This document shows, in pieces, positions 10,832 to 21,290 of a DNA stretch of 64,000 nt. This DNA is from Magicicada septendecula (taxonomy: Eukaryota > Arthropoda > Insecta > Hemiptera > Cicadidae), in NCBI GenBank assembly GCA_034769895.1, contig CM068372.1:437228958-437292957 (forward strand). Reading direction: 5' to 3'. Below the pieces are notes generated by a model, which saw only the letters and a program-made list of their open reading frames with translations, did no database searches and was not told the origin of the DNA. Made by a program: the position numbers and the translations under genes. How positions within the stretch are numbered: the first letter of the stretch is position 1; each line of letters opens with the position of its first letter.

Positions 10832-12714
10832 TATAAAGTAAACGAAAGTGTCGTTTCGTTTTTCTGGCGTTTACTGAAATTTGTTTTTTTTTGTATAACT
10901 ATGTTTACGTGAATATGAAAATATTTAAATTGAATATATTTAAATTTCGTATGGGCGCCAGAGATTATGTGATCTCAGGGGTTTTCTGAATGAAAACACA
11001 GTAATTTGGATGCTAATAACATATATCTTTAATTACCTCTGAAATGCAAATATTGACAAATACATTTATCGTTTAACTATATTGTCGAATATACAATACG
11101 TTACTAAAATAATACTTCATAATCAGAATTATATATCTTTTAATTTCTCTATATGTTTCCTAATCAAAATTATTCAAATAATATCATCTGATAGAGTAAA
11201 GTTAATACATACATAAATATAAATCAATTATTATTTAAATAGGAACACTTGCATATATCTATATTAATCAGATATGCCTAATTTGTTACACCTCTCATTA
11301 ATCATAAGTATCAATAAATACCATTAGCATCTACACATGTTTAAGTTATTTATAAGTACGTATCATTATTAATCATAATCAAATTGACTCTGCTATAAAT
11401 GAACTTTCAACTTTGAATTACACTAACATATTAATCCTTTCTAAGTCATAAAGTAACTCAAAATAGCATCCACTTACTCGTAAGGTTCTTTAAGAAATGA
11501 GACGGGAGTTTGGAAGTATATAGACGATCTACGACATTGTAAATATGTATTATATAGATATATATAAAATGTTAGATTGTAATTGCTCACGGTTTGTCCA
11601 CATCAGGAATCCTTTTATCAGCGTGGTTAATTAACACTCACTAACACATACTCTGCTTTTAATTGAACTCACTTCACTACTGTAGGTATTACCCGTATTT
11701 CGTTGTATTTCCGCACACGAACTGCCGCGCACAAGAAAAAGTATACTGGTTGATTTAATATCACTAATCAATATAAACCTCTTCTTTCTTAATGTTCGAA
11801 CTGATTTAAAGCCATCACTCGCGTTGAAGATTATTTTCTTAATTACACTCCGCTTACCATTATACTTCTCAAGAATAGTTATGGAATTAACTACCCTTCT
11901 ATTACTATTAAACTGTGAATTTAATCATCACTTTGTTTCTCCTACACTATTACTTTAAATCACTAATTTAAATAACAAAGTTTATATTAAGCGTCTTTAC
12001 ATTTCGCGTACTATTAAGTGATACTCTAAGACGATAGATGTTTTAAGCAATAAAACTGATTGTAAAGAGAACAATCTGTAAGAAAGCTGATTTGTAAGAG
12101 AGCTGATTTGTAAGAGAACTGATTTGAAAAAAAGAACGCGATCGGGCCCGTTGGACTAATATTTATAATAGTTGCCCTCTCTAGCTTTCCTCTAGTTCTA
12201 CTCAAAATTCCCTGATACGCTTAGAGCTTAATTCCGGGCCGGGAACTTTGAATTTGCCCACTCATGCGTCTTAAAAAAATTAGCGCTTACTGGTTACGCT
12301 TTTCATGATTGGCTGTTCACATAGAAAACGCGCTGAATTTAGCACGTGTTGATTTCACTCCAATCGACGCTGCTTTCACCCACTAAACAAGTTTTTTTTA
12401 TGAGTGTTCATCTTTTGTACTCTCAAGGCCAATATTTGTCAAAACTAATGGTACATGACACTACAGTTGTTTTTAGCAAACAATGAGTTTCCGTTACTTT
12501 ATGACTTCAAAAGTTAACAAATATGTCCCATAGCCGACAGTCTGTCGCCGCTGCTACATATTATAGAAAATTTTTATCTGAGGCATTTCTTTGTCTCAAC
12601 ATTACACTCCATATAACGAAATATTTATACTTACAATTAACTATATAAACTCTTAATAATATCTAATATACATTAGTGTCATCACATCAATCACTATAAA
12701 ATTTTATCATTATA
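10832..12714 (-). mobile_element. 1.9-kb insertion in PLE-A, probable solo LTR
   Basis: PLE coding sequence is interrupted between RKLTT and TDTLI. The flanks share AGTT (10828-10831 and 12715-12718), so the empty site is restored by removing 10832-12714. The insert has no coding capacity. On the minus strand it has CCAAT (about 12310), a TATAAATATT box (about 12165), and CTGGCGCCCA 120 bp before its 3' end. This resembles an LTR in minus orientation, but the ends are TATAA...TTATA rather than TG...CA, so the class is uncertain. Confidence 0.5.
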
Positions 12715-12718
12715 AGTT

Positions 12719-13066
12719 GTAGTGAGTTTTCTGTATATACTGATTTTGTGTCTGTGTTCAAGTTTTGTGATGGAGTGGTCTAGGAAGTTTATGCTATTGT
12801 TGTGTTCGTATTCAGCAGTGAAGGTTATGTTTTTGTGTATTTTGTTTATGTGGGTTAGTAGCTGTTTGCATTGTTTTTTGTTTCCCTTGTATAGAATTAT
12901 GATGTCGTCAACATATCTGCGCCAATATAGTATTTTATGTAAGTGTCTTTGTTTGTGAGGATTCTTGTTTTTACTAAGTGTTGTAGAACGACTTCTGCTA
13001 ATATGCTGGATATGGGTGACCCCATCGGTAGACCATCATTCTGTGTGTAAAATTTAATGTTACATG
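12719..13066 (-). pseudogene. PLE-A reverse transcriptase core
   Basis: On the minus strand, QNDGLPMGSPISSILAEV (about 13045-12990) is the conserved PLE RT motif. It is followed after a frameshift by the YVDD catalytic box (about 12908-12895) and then NFLDHSITK and IYRKLT (about 12790-12722). The frame is cut at 13066 by a hAT element and resumes at 20327; the residues on the two sides (NYFTCN then IKFYTQNDG) join in frame. It would act as the RT of a target-primed retroelement, but this copy is dead. Confidence 0.8.
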
Positions 13067-13773
13067 CAGTGGCGAAGCTAGTAGTTAATGAATGGGTAGG
13101 CAATAATCTTACCTTAAATTTTTTTTAAGGAATCACTAAATGGACGGTAGTTCAAATCGGACGCTGAGGTAGAGTTTGCTGTTACCGAATGGTTCCGCAA
13201 ACAGCTGTAAGAATTTGACTAGGAGGGAATCTACAGATTAGTGCAACAGTAGGACTCATGTCTTAATGTTAATGGAGACTTCTTTTAAAATCGTTGAATT
13301 AAAAATGATTTACAGCCCTACGTGTTTTTATTGAACAATCCTTGTATAAGTCATACACAATAATACAACTGATTGAACTTCAAATTTTTAACTTGATTAG
13401 TTTCTATATATATTGTCACCGGACAAAAGGCTTGCCGCATGACAAATGGCGCCAATCGTACACTCTAGTGTTTTTGGTGGCCCTAAAAAGGACCTTGTGA
13501 CGAGAAAGCTGATGTTGGTCGTGCCGCGCTAAGATGTTCGGCGGCTGCGCCCGCTGTTCGTGGCGTACTGCAGTCCTCCTCTTCTTTCGGCACCGGTTGT
13601 AGAGTCGGCTGCCGGCCCAGCGAAATCCATCGCTGGCGAAATCCATCGCTGGCGCGGAACTGGAGGGCGAAGACGCAAGAACGCCGGTTCTATTCTTCGG
13701 CCGTTCCTTCCGGCTGACCCCGCGCCGATTCCGTCCGAGAGAGGAGAGGAGATGAAGTGCGTCCGATGGCGCG

Positions 13774-13925
13774 TAGCATGTAGCAATGTAGTAGCGGGGC
13801 GTCTTTGCACCCGGTGCATGACTGCAGCATCTGAGTCGAGCTCAATGGCTGCCTGTAGATATACATAGGTCTGGTTCTTCGACTGGTGCCTAATATTAGG
13901 AATGGACAACCGCCAACCAGTTAAC
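13774..13925 (-). mobile_element. 152-bp LINE 3'-end fragment or SINE inside the left TRIM LTR
   Basis: Flanked by a perfect 12-bp target duplication TCCGATGGCGCG (13762-13773 and 13926-13937); the right LTR shows the empty site. Its minus strand aligns, with divergence, to the 3' end of the neighbouring LINE (about 18969-19110), sharing GTTAACTGGTTGGCGGTT, GGCAGCCATTG and GGGTGCAAAGAC. Either a 5'-truncated copy of a related LINE or a SINE sharing that tail. Confidence 0.8.
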
Positions 13926-14414
13926 TCCGATGGCGCGACGATGAAGAGTGTGTAAAATTTTCTGCCGGCCCGGGTTTTATTAACTAACCGGGATCGCTGA
14001 TTGGCTAGCTCCGAACACGTAGTTGTTCACGTCTCGGCGGCTGCTGATGCCGGATTGGCTCGCTGTATCCACCGCTGGTACCGGAGAGCAGATGTTCGCA
14101 TACCGCTACCTAGAGCTGTTGCCAGGGTAGGCTGCGTCACTTTTTATGGCGATTTTTGCTTGTGAATTTCACCGTTATTTATACATTTATCAAAGTGAAT
14201 TCTTCAACATATCTTCATCTGTATTCATCTTCATCAGTGTGCTATAAATTACCAGTGTATTGTGTCGTGCGCGTGTGTTTTTTGTGACTCGTGTGCAGTG
14301 CGCGTCTGGTGTTCGTGTTCTTTGTCTGTCAGTGTAGTGATTCAGTGCTGGTGAAAGTCACTCTTTCCTAGCCCTTTTTTTGCGTCTTCGACGTTCATTT
14401 CGGCTCATCCCGAG

Positions 14415-15996
14415 ATGGCGTCGAACGCAACTCCCGTTCCTTTGCCGGCACCGCTGGTAACCTTAATGGAAACCTGCGGTACTGGTCCTCATTCTACCCC
14501 GCTGCCGTCCCATACAATCAGTGATAGTGAAAGTGAAAGTGATTGTGCGTCGATGTGTAGTGTGGGGACGGGGGAAGGTGAATTTTCGCTTGTGGAGGGC
14601 AAGTCTGCCAAACGCAAGCGAAAATTGGTCGCCAGCCCGCCACCGGCCGCTGCTACGCATCGGGTATCTAGTCCCGGTAACAGCGCCAACCATCCGACAG
14701 TCTCCCTCTCAATCTGTGCCCAAGCCTAAAATTCCTCCGATTGTCATTCCCGACAATCGCAATTATAGGGAAATTCTTCGTTCCCTCCAGAATCTGCTTC
14801 CTTCGGCCAAACTCGAGGCCAGGTGCCAAGGCTCCTCGCTTCGAATTGCGGCCACAACAGTCCCGGACTTCCGATCGGTCCAACAGTTTCTTACCGATCG
14901 GAAGATCTCCTTCCATACTTTCGCGCTTCCTTCAGAGCGCGAAATTAAAGTTGTTCTTTCCGGACTTCCTTCCTGGACCGCCCCCGATACCATCAGGCAG
15001 GAGCTTGTCGCCTTAGGCTATTCGCCGACGGCGGTAAGTGTACTGCATGCTGGCAAGGGGGAAGATCGCCGTCCTGTGAATAGTTTCCTAGTGAAACTAC
15101 TCAAAGTAGGCCAGTTCGAGGAGGTCTATGGCCTCCAAAACTTCCTGCACCTTCGGGTGCAAGTTCGTACTTTTGACCCGCGGCCAGGCCCCTCGCAGAG
15201 TTTTAACTGTCAGAGGTTTGGCCACTCCAGCTTATTCTGTAATCACCCTCCGCGTTGCGTGCGATGTACTGAGCCTCATCGTGGGTGTGATAAGCCCAAG
15301 ACGGGGTTCACGGCCATTTGCTGCAACTGCGGCGGGGACCATCCGGCTAGTTATAGAGGATGTAGGGACTTTATATCAGCCATGAAGCTGCAGCGGACTC
15401 CTGCTCGCCCTGGCGCGCAGGCAGGCCGTGTTCCAGGTCCCCTCCCTAACCGCAGAGAGGCCTTCCCACCTCTCTCCGGAGCATCATCTCAGGCCCCGGC
15501 AGCAGTTCCGGCTGCTCCCAGGGCCCCAGTTCCGCCTGCAGTCGACGTTTCGGCGCCGCCTGCAGTCCCTTCTGTCCCGGCGCCTGCCGGAGCGCCCGGT
15601 CCTTCATACGCGGCTGTGGCCGCTACATCAGTCCCACCTTCCGCTCCTCGGAGCCACAAACCAAAGCGCACTCGTCGCCGTCAGCGACAAGTTCCACAGG
15701 CCTTGCCTGTAAAACCTCAGCGGGCCCCGCCCGCCCCCAGCCATCAACCTAAGCTCCCAATTGAGCAGACCCCACGTCCGTCCCTGAGCCCTGCGCCATC
15801 TGCAACACCGGCCGAGGCCAGCCAGGTCCGTCTTCCGGAATCTCGGGAATCTTCCCGGGCCCCGGTGGACCCCCTGACTGCCTGGGCTGAAACTTTGGTA
15901 AACAACATCAGGTCTGCTCCAGATACAACCACGGTTCTCGCCCTGGTGTTTCAATCCCTGTCTACCCTCTTTCCTCTTCTTCCTTTGAATGGCTAG
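14415..15996 (+). pseudogene. LINE ORF1 (Gag-like, zinc knuckles), one frameshift
   Basis: ATG at 14415 opens a Ser/Glu-rich then basic N terminus (KSAKRKRK). This frame stops at 14727. The rest continues in another frame from about 14690 to the TAG at 15994-15996, so one frameshift lies in 14640-14727. The second part holds an RRM/PRE_C2HC-like region (REIKVVLSGLPSWTAPDTIR, about 14935-15000) and zinc knuckles (CQRFGHSSLFC, with the first Cys of the first knuckle apparently lost; CVRCTEPHRGC; CCNCGGDHPASYRGC), then a Pro/Ala-rich tail. Proteins of this type bind the LINE RNA. ORF1 ends inside the start of ORF2, which suggests coupled translation. Confidence 0.85.
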
Positions 15997-18685
15997 GAGT
16001 CTTAGGATAGTTGCGTGGAATGCCCATGGGGTAGTCCCTCGACGATCTGAACTGATGACTTTCGTAACGGAGTACGACGCTGATGTCGTCCTTCTTTGCG
16101 AGACTCATCTGGCTCGCTACCATACCTTCAACCTGCCATCTTACATCTGTTTTCGTCAGGATCGTCCCCAACGGCCTGGCTGTCGCCCCTCGGGGGGGAC
16201 AGCCGTCTTAGTCCACAGGCGGATATCCCACAGGCCACTACCCCCTTTAGATACATCTCTTGTTGAAGGTTGTGCGGTGGCGATAGACGCTGGCGGATCG
16301 GAGTTGCGCGTTGTTGCGGCGTATCTCCGGCCCGGCCTGCGGCTACCTCCACCGCCCGAGGAGTGGGACGCTCTCCTCGATCATCCCCTACCAACCATCG
16401 TAGCCGGCGACTTAAATGCCAAGCATCCCTCCTGGAACAGCAGAGTAGCCAACGCCTACGGAAAATCTCTGTATCGGTTCGTCTCCGACGACCCGGTACT
16501 TCAAGTTATCGGCCCAGAAGACCCTACTCACTTCCCCTTTTCCGGTCATCGACCGGACGTCCTTGACATTGTCATAGCCAAGGACGTGACCCATCACATC
16601 CAGGTCTCGTCAGTGTCGGATCTCTCATCCGATCACAATCCCCTTTTTATAACTGCCCGTGAGCTGTCGGCCTCACCCCGACCTCCCGCTCAGACTGTTA
16701 GGAGAGTCAACTGGCGCTCCTACCATGATGAGCTCTCACGGCGGTTACCATCACTCCCCGCGGACCCGGTCGTCACTTGTGACGATTTGGATCTCCGAGC
16801 CACTCATCTTCAGGAGTTGGTCCAAGGTGTCATGGATCGACACACATATACTCTCGAGGTGAATCATCGTAAATCGGCCTTACCTGCGGAAGTACTCCAC
16901 GCCATCTGGCTACGGCGCAATCTCCGCCGCAGATGGCAAAGAACCCGTGATCCCGGCGTCAAAAGGCGCTTTCAGGCCCAGTCTCTTTACGTCCAGCAGC
17001 TACTGCGGGACGTAAACTCTGATCGATGGGACTCATACCTTGAGTCTCTTGAAGTCGACCACGCCTCCGTCTGGAGAGCGGCGAGTAGACTGACCCGCGA
17101 GAAGAGAACTCGCAACCCACTTGAAACTCCGAACGGGGTTGTATCTTCATCAGAAGGCAAGGCAGAGGTCTTCGCCGACTGCATGGAGGTGCAATTTACT
17201 GTTCACCAAGGCGTCTCGGACCCTGCCCACTCGGCAGAAGTCCGTGACTTCCTATCTGGACATTTTTCACGCCCTCCCGAAATCCCAGCCCTCCCGTTCG
17301 ACAGGGATGAACTAGTTTCATCTATCTGCCGACTAAATCGCCGTCGCGCCCCCGGTCCTGACCGGATCGGGGCCGCTGCTCTACAAAATCTCCCGGCCTC
17401 AGGCGTTGACCTCGTTCTTGAGCTGTTTAACTCCTGTCTCCGGCTACAGTACTTTCCCCGCCTGTGGAAATCAGCCAACATCGTAATGATTCCGAAGCCT
17501 CGCAAGCCGCGCATGCTTCCTGAAAGCTATCGTCCAATCTCTCTCTTGCCAGTCATCTCGAAGGTGTTCGAGCGTCTCCTGCTGGCTCGCATCTCGCCGC
17601 TGCTAGATGGTTTCATCCGCAGCGAACAGTTCGGGTTTCGCAGAGAGCACTCGACCACGCTTCAATTGGTCCGCGTTGTTACGCACTTGTCAGACGCCAC
17701 CAACAGGCGAGCGGCTACGGCCGCCGTACTGTTGGACGTGAGCAAGGCCTTCGATAAAGTCTGGCACGAAGGTCTTCTCTTCAAACTTGCCAATTCCCCT
17801 CTACCATCGACCATAGTGTTTTTCCTCCGGTCGTATCTCAGCGACCGAACCTTCAGGGTGAGCGTCGACGGGTCCTGTTCTACAGTTCGACCCGTCGCCG
17901 CCGGCGTACCACAGGGATCTGTCCTCGGCCCCGTTCTGTACCTTGTGTACACGAACGACCTGCCTGTCTTGCCCGGAGTCACGTTGTCTTTGTTCGCTGA
18001 CGATGCTATGTATCACTGCAGCTCCCTGTCCCCGCGATTTGCGAGTACAAAGCTGCAGCGTCAGTTGAACCAGCTTCCGGACTGGCTACGGAAATGGCGG
18101 GTGACGATCAACACGGAGAAATCCGAGGCGATCTGTTTCACCCGTAAGTCCATCTCCCGATGCCAGCCCCTCTCCCTAGCAGGGAGACCCATCGCCTACA
18201 AAGAATCGGTGAAGTATTTAGGCGTTCGACTAGATCGTCGCCTTTGCTTCAACGCCCACGTGACGGAAACCCTTGCCAAGGCTCGCGGCGTCCGAGCCAA
18301 ATTATCTCCTTTCCTCTCGTGTCGCAGCCGCCTGGCCATGCGCACGAAACTTACCATCTATCTACTATTTCTCAGGTCTGTATTGACCTATGCGGCACCC
18401 GCCTGGTGGTCTCTTTTATCCACCACCAACAGATGTAGGCTGGAAGCTTTCCAGTCCCGAACACTCCGATCCTTGACGGGGTCCCCTTGGTTTGTAAGGA
18501 ACGACGTGATTCGAAGGGGTCTCCGTGTTCCTACCTTGACTTCCTTTGTCCGGTCGCTGGCTCTAACTCTCTTTGCTAAAGCCTCGACCTCCACCTTCCC
18601 GTACCTACGAACCATCAGTGCATCAGAACCACCACCGCCCATTCGGGTCAAGCGCCCTCGGGCGCTTCTTGATGACCCGCCATAA
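15989..18685 (+). CDS. LINE ORF2: AP-type endonuclease and reverse transcriptase, intact
   Basis: An uninterrupted 898-residue frame. The N-terminal endonuclease has WNAHGV (N11), LLCETH (E38), VAGDLNAKHPSW (about residues 138-149) and SDHNPL (about residues 214-219), the catalytic set of APE-like LINE nucleases. The reverse transcriptase follows, with PDRIGAAAL, SYRPISLLPVISKVFER, GVPQGSVLGPVLY and the catalytic FADD at about residues 669-672. No RNase H domain is visible, which fits the Jockey clade. It would nick target DNA and copy the LINE RNA in the nucleus. The ATG at 15989 is chosen because it overlaps the ORF1 stop and directly precedes the endonuclease. It is the only intact long element frame in the window. 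Confidence 0.93.
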   Translation: MARSLRIVAWNAHGVVPRRSELMTFVTEYDADVVLLCETHLARYHTFNLPSYICFRQDRPQRPGCRPSGGTAVLVHRRISHRPLPPLDTSLVEGCAVAIDAGGSELRVVAAYLRPGLRLPPPPEEWDALLDHPLPTIVAGDLNAKHPSWNSRVANAYGKSLYRFVSDDPVLQVIGPEDPTHFPFSGHRPDVLDIVIAKDVTHHIQVSSVSDLSSDHNPLFITARELSASPRPPAQTVRRVNWRSYHDELSRRLPSLPADPVVTCDDLDLRATHLQELVQGVMDRHTYTLEVNHRKSALPAEVLHAIWLRRNLRRRWQRTRDPGVKRRFQAQSLYVQQLLRDVNSDRWDSYLESLEVDHASVWRAASRLTREKRTRNPLETPNGVVSSSEGKAEVFADCMEVQFTVHQGVSDPAHSAEVRDFLSGHFSRPPEIPALPFDRDELVSSICRLNRRRAPGPDRIGAAALQNLPASGVDLVLELFNSCLRLQYFPRLWKSANIVMIPKPRKPRMLPESYRPISLLPVISKVFERLLLARISPLLDGFIRSEQFGFRREHSTTLQLVRVVTHLSDATNRRAATAAVLLDVSKAFDKVWHEGLLFKLANSPLPSTIVFFLRSYLSDRTFRVSVDGSCSTVRPVAAGVPQGSVLGPVLYLVYTNDLPVLPGVTLSLFADDAMYHCSSLSPRFASTKLQRQLNQLPDWLRKWRVTINTEKSEAICFTRKSISRCQPLSLAGRPIAYKESVKYLGVRLDRRLCFNAHVTETLAKARGVRAKLSPFLSCRSRLAMRTKLTIYLLFLRSVLTYAAPAWWSLLSTTNRCRLEAFQSRTLRSLTGSPWFVRNDVIRRGLRVPTLTSFVRSLALTLFAKASTSTFPYLRTISASEPPPPIRVKRPRALLDDPP

Positions 18686-19132
18686 CGCCATCCTCTTTAA
18701 ATTAAATACAAACAAGTAATCATCAGTCCTAGACCAGAGTATTTCACCAAACTGTCCTTCTCTCCTTCCTGTCCACCTCCTAGCACGCTGAGCCGGCTGC
18801 TTGTCGCTGTCATCATTCACTGGCACGGAGGCTCTCCGCCTCGCGGGGAGCGACCGACGCCCTCAGGGCGTCTGCTGACTGGACTTGAAACGGGCAACAT
18901 CTGTTGCTCGAATCGGTACCAGCGGCAGTGCATTAAACAAATAACAGTTATACTCCCCCGCCTTCTCAGTTAACTGGTTGGCGGTTTCCTTTTCCAGTTT
19001 TAGGTTACCAGTCGACATGTACCAGCACTATGTTTACTTCTGGCAGCCATTGGACACGATCCAGATGCTGCAATCAAGCCACGGGTGCAAAGACACCCCG
19101 CATCCATAATGCAATGCAATGCATGCAATGCA
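18686..19132 (+). other. LINE 3' untranslated region with ATGCA-type tail
   Basis: About 450 bp with two short GC hairpin-like inverted repeats (CGCCCTCGGGCGC near 18651-18665, CGCCCTCAGGGCG near 18856-18870). It ends in imperfect AATGC/ATGCA repeats at about 19108-19132 next to the target duplication. No AATAAA or poly(A) is seen. Confidence 0.75.
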
Positions 19133-19296
19133 ATACCGCTGCCGTCACAACTCCACCGGGTCTTGAATGCTCTCCGGTAGCTAGCCTACTGCTCTTCTCC
19201 AGATGTTGTGGAGGTGTCTGTTGGGCGCCATGTTGATTGGTGTGCCGGCTGGTAGCTCGCTGGCGTGGCTGGATCTTGCATCCGCAAGATGATCGG

Positions 19297-19314
19297 GCCC
19301 CACGTTGGGCGCCA
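19297..19314 (-). promoter_or_regulatory. Primer-binding site of the TRIM element
   Basis: Minus strand TGGCGCCCAACGTGGGGC, 2 nt from the LTR ending at 19317. It has the TGG start expected for pairing with a tRNA 3' CCA end. The priming tRNA was not identified. Confidence 0.8.
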
Positions 19315-20326
19315 CTTGTCACCGGACAAAAGGCTTGCCGCATGACAAATGGCCCCAATCGTACACTCTAGTGTTTTTGGTGGCCCTAAAAAGGACCTTG
19401 TGGCGAGAAAGCTGATGTTGGTCGTGCCGCGCTAAGATGTTCGGCGGCTGCGCCCGCTGTTCGTGGCGTACTGCAGTCCTCCTCTTCTTTCGGCATCGGT
19501 TGTAGAGTCGGCTGCCGGCCCAGCGAAATCCATCGCTGGCGCGGAACTGGAGGGCGAAGACGCAAGAACGCCGGTTCTATTCTTCGGCCGTTCCTTCCGG
19601 CTGACCCCGCGCCGATTCCGTCCGAGAGAGGAGGAGATGAAGTGCGTCCGATGGCGTGACGATGAAGTGTGTAAAATTTTCTGCCGGCCCGGGTTTTATT
19701 AACTAACCGGGATCACTGATTGGCTAGCTCCGAACACGTAGTTGTTCACGTCTCGGCGGCTGCTGATGCCGGATTGGCTCGCTGTATCCACCGCTGGTAC
19801 CGGAGAGCAGATGTTCGCATACCGCTGCCGTCACAATATGTTTAATGTTACAAATAATTCAAATAACAATCTTGATCATCTGTTAGTTCAGCGGTATAAC
19901 AGGAACACTTTTAATAACCACATAAAATAAACACACTTATAAACAACACAGCATGCTTTAACTTAGCTTTTTGCATCACAGAAGTGAGACATGCCTCAAC
20001 GCTCCATGTGTACAGCGCGGGACAATCCCCCTCCCCCGCACATTGCTTACATACGATGTACACAAAAAACGCTGAGGCAAGTTCACGTTGCCTCATTCGC
20101 TTTAAATGAGCTATGCCCAAGACCTTGGCTTGCAGAATCTCACCTGTCACCATCTAGCGGTCGCTCAGTAAAGCACCTTTCGGCTAAAAAATTACGATAG
20201 TCACAGTAACAATGTATAATCTTTACGTTACGTAGTTCATACGTATTTATAATTTCTATTCTATAGAATTTTTTAGGGTAGGCATTGCCTCAATTGCCTC
20301 CATGTAACTTCGCCACTGGTTACATG

Positions 20327-20520
20327 TGAAGTAGTTTCGTTTTGTGATTATGTTAAGAGTCTCTGTTATTCCTGTGATTAGTTCTTCTGGTGTGTTGTTC
20401 TGTTTGAGTTTGTTTTGTAGGATGGTTGTTTTGTTTCGGAGATAGGGATGTTTGTGTAGCGGTATAGGTTTTTTAAAAGGCTTGAGGCCTTAAAATGTTT
20501 AAGAGGCTTGAGTGGCATTA
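20327..20520 (-). pseudogene. PLE-A reverse transcriptase, upstream part
   Basis: The minus-strand frame ends ITETLNIITKRNYFTCN at the hAT target duplication and continues in frame at 13058. The upstream half of the protein is missing; the element head at about 20560 is joined to inverted terminal-repeat sequence. Confidence 0.7.
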
Positions 20521-20560
20521 TGGGGGATGTGTACAACACATACAAATAAAAAAAACTGTG

Positions 20561-20740
20561 TTCCAAGTCAGTAGTATTGTACTTGTAATTAGTTAACCAA
20601 CATACACGTAATGGACAACAAAATCTAAAAAACTGTAAAGCAAAAACTGGTTCAGGCTACAAGGTAAAAATTTTATACTTGTTACCAATAAATAAATTAG
20701 TGTTCCGAGTCAGTAGTAGTATACTTATAATTAGAAAAAT
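20561..20740 (+). repeat. Inverted PLE-A terminal-repeat fragments
   Basis: GTTCCAAGTCAGTAG at about 20564 and TGTTCCGAGTCAGTAGTA at about 20701, with AAACTGGTTCAGGCTACAAGG between. The orientation is opposite to the PLE-A coding fragments and the same as the copy at 61131-61230. Inverted terminal pieces at the element head recur in PLE-B and PLE-C. Confidence 0.7.
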
Positions 20741-20814
20741 TCTGTCTCATCCATATTAAAAATGTCGTATACAGAATATCCACACAGGTCTGCTGCACTC
20801 TAGTCTAACAATCA

Positions 20815-21290
20815 TCAATGACATCTTGATTCACATCAGCACTTTCCCCCCCCCCCACACACACACACTGCTTAAACACTATTTTATATCGAATGCAAAA
20901 CTTATCGAGCCAGATTTTACTTGCATTAAACTTTTCTACACCAAAATCTGAAGCAAATTTATGTACATTTTCTTGTAGCATGGGGCCACTTATTGGTATT
21001 CCTTTAGAATAAGTGCTATTAAACCACTCCATAACATCATTATTTATCTATTCAAATGGTTGCCACCTTCTTTTCTTCCCATTTTTCAACATATTGTTTC
21101 TGGTTTGTGAGCATATTTTGAATTTATGTTTTACCACAATTAAATAGTTTAATTCTTTGATTTCTTGGATAATAGTTGTATTTAAATAGTTTAGTTAATT
21201 CTGTAAATGATTTGCCCTTTTTGCTTTCATTGAACATGGATATTCACTCATCAAATGAAAGATTGGACAGTTTTCATTTAACAGCACTTG
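20815..21290 (-). pseudogene. Tigger/pogo-type transposase N-terminal fragment
   Basis: The minus-strand frame 21032-20805 has SGPMLQENVHKFASDFG, FNASKIWLDKFCIRY and GESADV. This is the CENP-B-like HTH layout of Tigger/pogo transposases. Upstream, to about 21290, a broken frame (KLSNLSFDE, KGKSFTELTKLFK) fits the preceding Psq-type HTH. The DDE catalytic domain is absent. Stops interrupt the N-terminal half. Confidence 0.75.

Larger units (their letters stand above)
14111..19132 (+). mobile_element. Jockey-clade non-LTR retrotransposon, near full length
   Basis: Flanked by an 11-bp target duplication ATACCGCTRCC (14100-14110 and 19133-19143, one mismatch) inside the TRIM LTR. It comprises a 5' leader of about 0.3 kb, ORF1 (Gag-like), ORF2 (endonuclease plus reverse transcriptase) overlapping ORF1 by 8 bases (ATGGCTAG), and a 3' region ending in imperfect ATGCA repeats, not poly(A). 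Its sequence is much richer in GC than the surrounding DNA. Confidence 0.9.
13414..19835 (-). mobile_element. TRIM-type LTR retrotransposon, minus strand, with nested LINE
   Basis: Right LTR 19317-19835 (519 bp, TGTCACC...GTCACA). Left LTR 13414-14110, plus its last six bases at 19144-19149 beyond the LINE. A 4-bp target duplication ATAT lies at 13410-13413 and 19836-19839. The internal region is only 19150-19316 (167 bp). On the minus strand it has a purine-rich tract before one LTR and, 2 nt after the other LTR, a primer-binding site TGGCGCCCAACGTGGGGC (19314-19297). There is no coding capacity. These are the traits of terminal-repeat retrotransposons in miniature. The left LTR also has an 18-bp tandem duplication and a 152-bp insert that the right LTR lacks. 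Confidence 0.88.
13067..20318. mobile_element. Non-autonomous hAT transposon (carrying TRIM and LINE insertions)
   Basis: Termini are inverted: CAGTGGCGAAG at 13067 and CTTCGCCACTG ending at 20318. The 8-bp target duplication GTTACATG flanks it exactly (13059-13066 and 20319-20326), as expected for hAT. Without the nested TRIM element its own sequence is about 0.8 kb (13067-13413 and 19840-20318) with no transposase, so it depends on a partner. Confidence 0.9.
9310..20740 (-). mobile_element. Penelope-like element family A, interrupted by nested insertions
   Basis: Pieces of one PLE lie in order on the minus strand: reverse transcriptase upstream part (20520-20327), RT core (13066-12719), RT C-terminus plus linker and GIY-YIG endonuclease (10827-10150), then terminal-repeat copies (about 10090-9985 and 9415-9310). 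The 5' end at about 20560 abuts terminal-repeat fragments in the opposite orientation (20561-20740). Two insertions split it: 10832-12714, and the hAT-based nest 13067-20318. Frameshifts are present. Outer target duplications could not be read. Confidence 0.8.

Noticed and set aside
13416-13909. GC-rich ORFs of 76-126 codons on both strands
   Set aside because: They lie in the TRIM LTR and recur in part in the other LTR; no family similarity.
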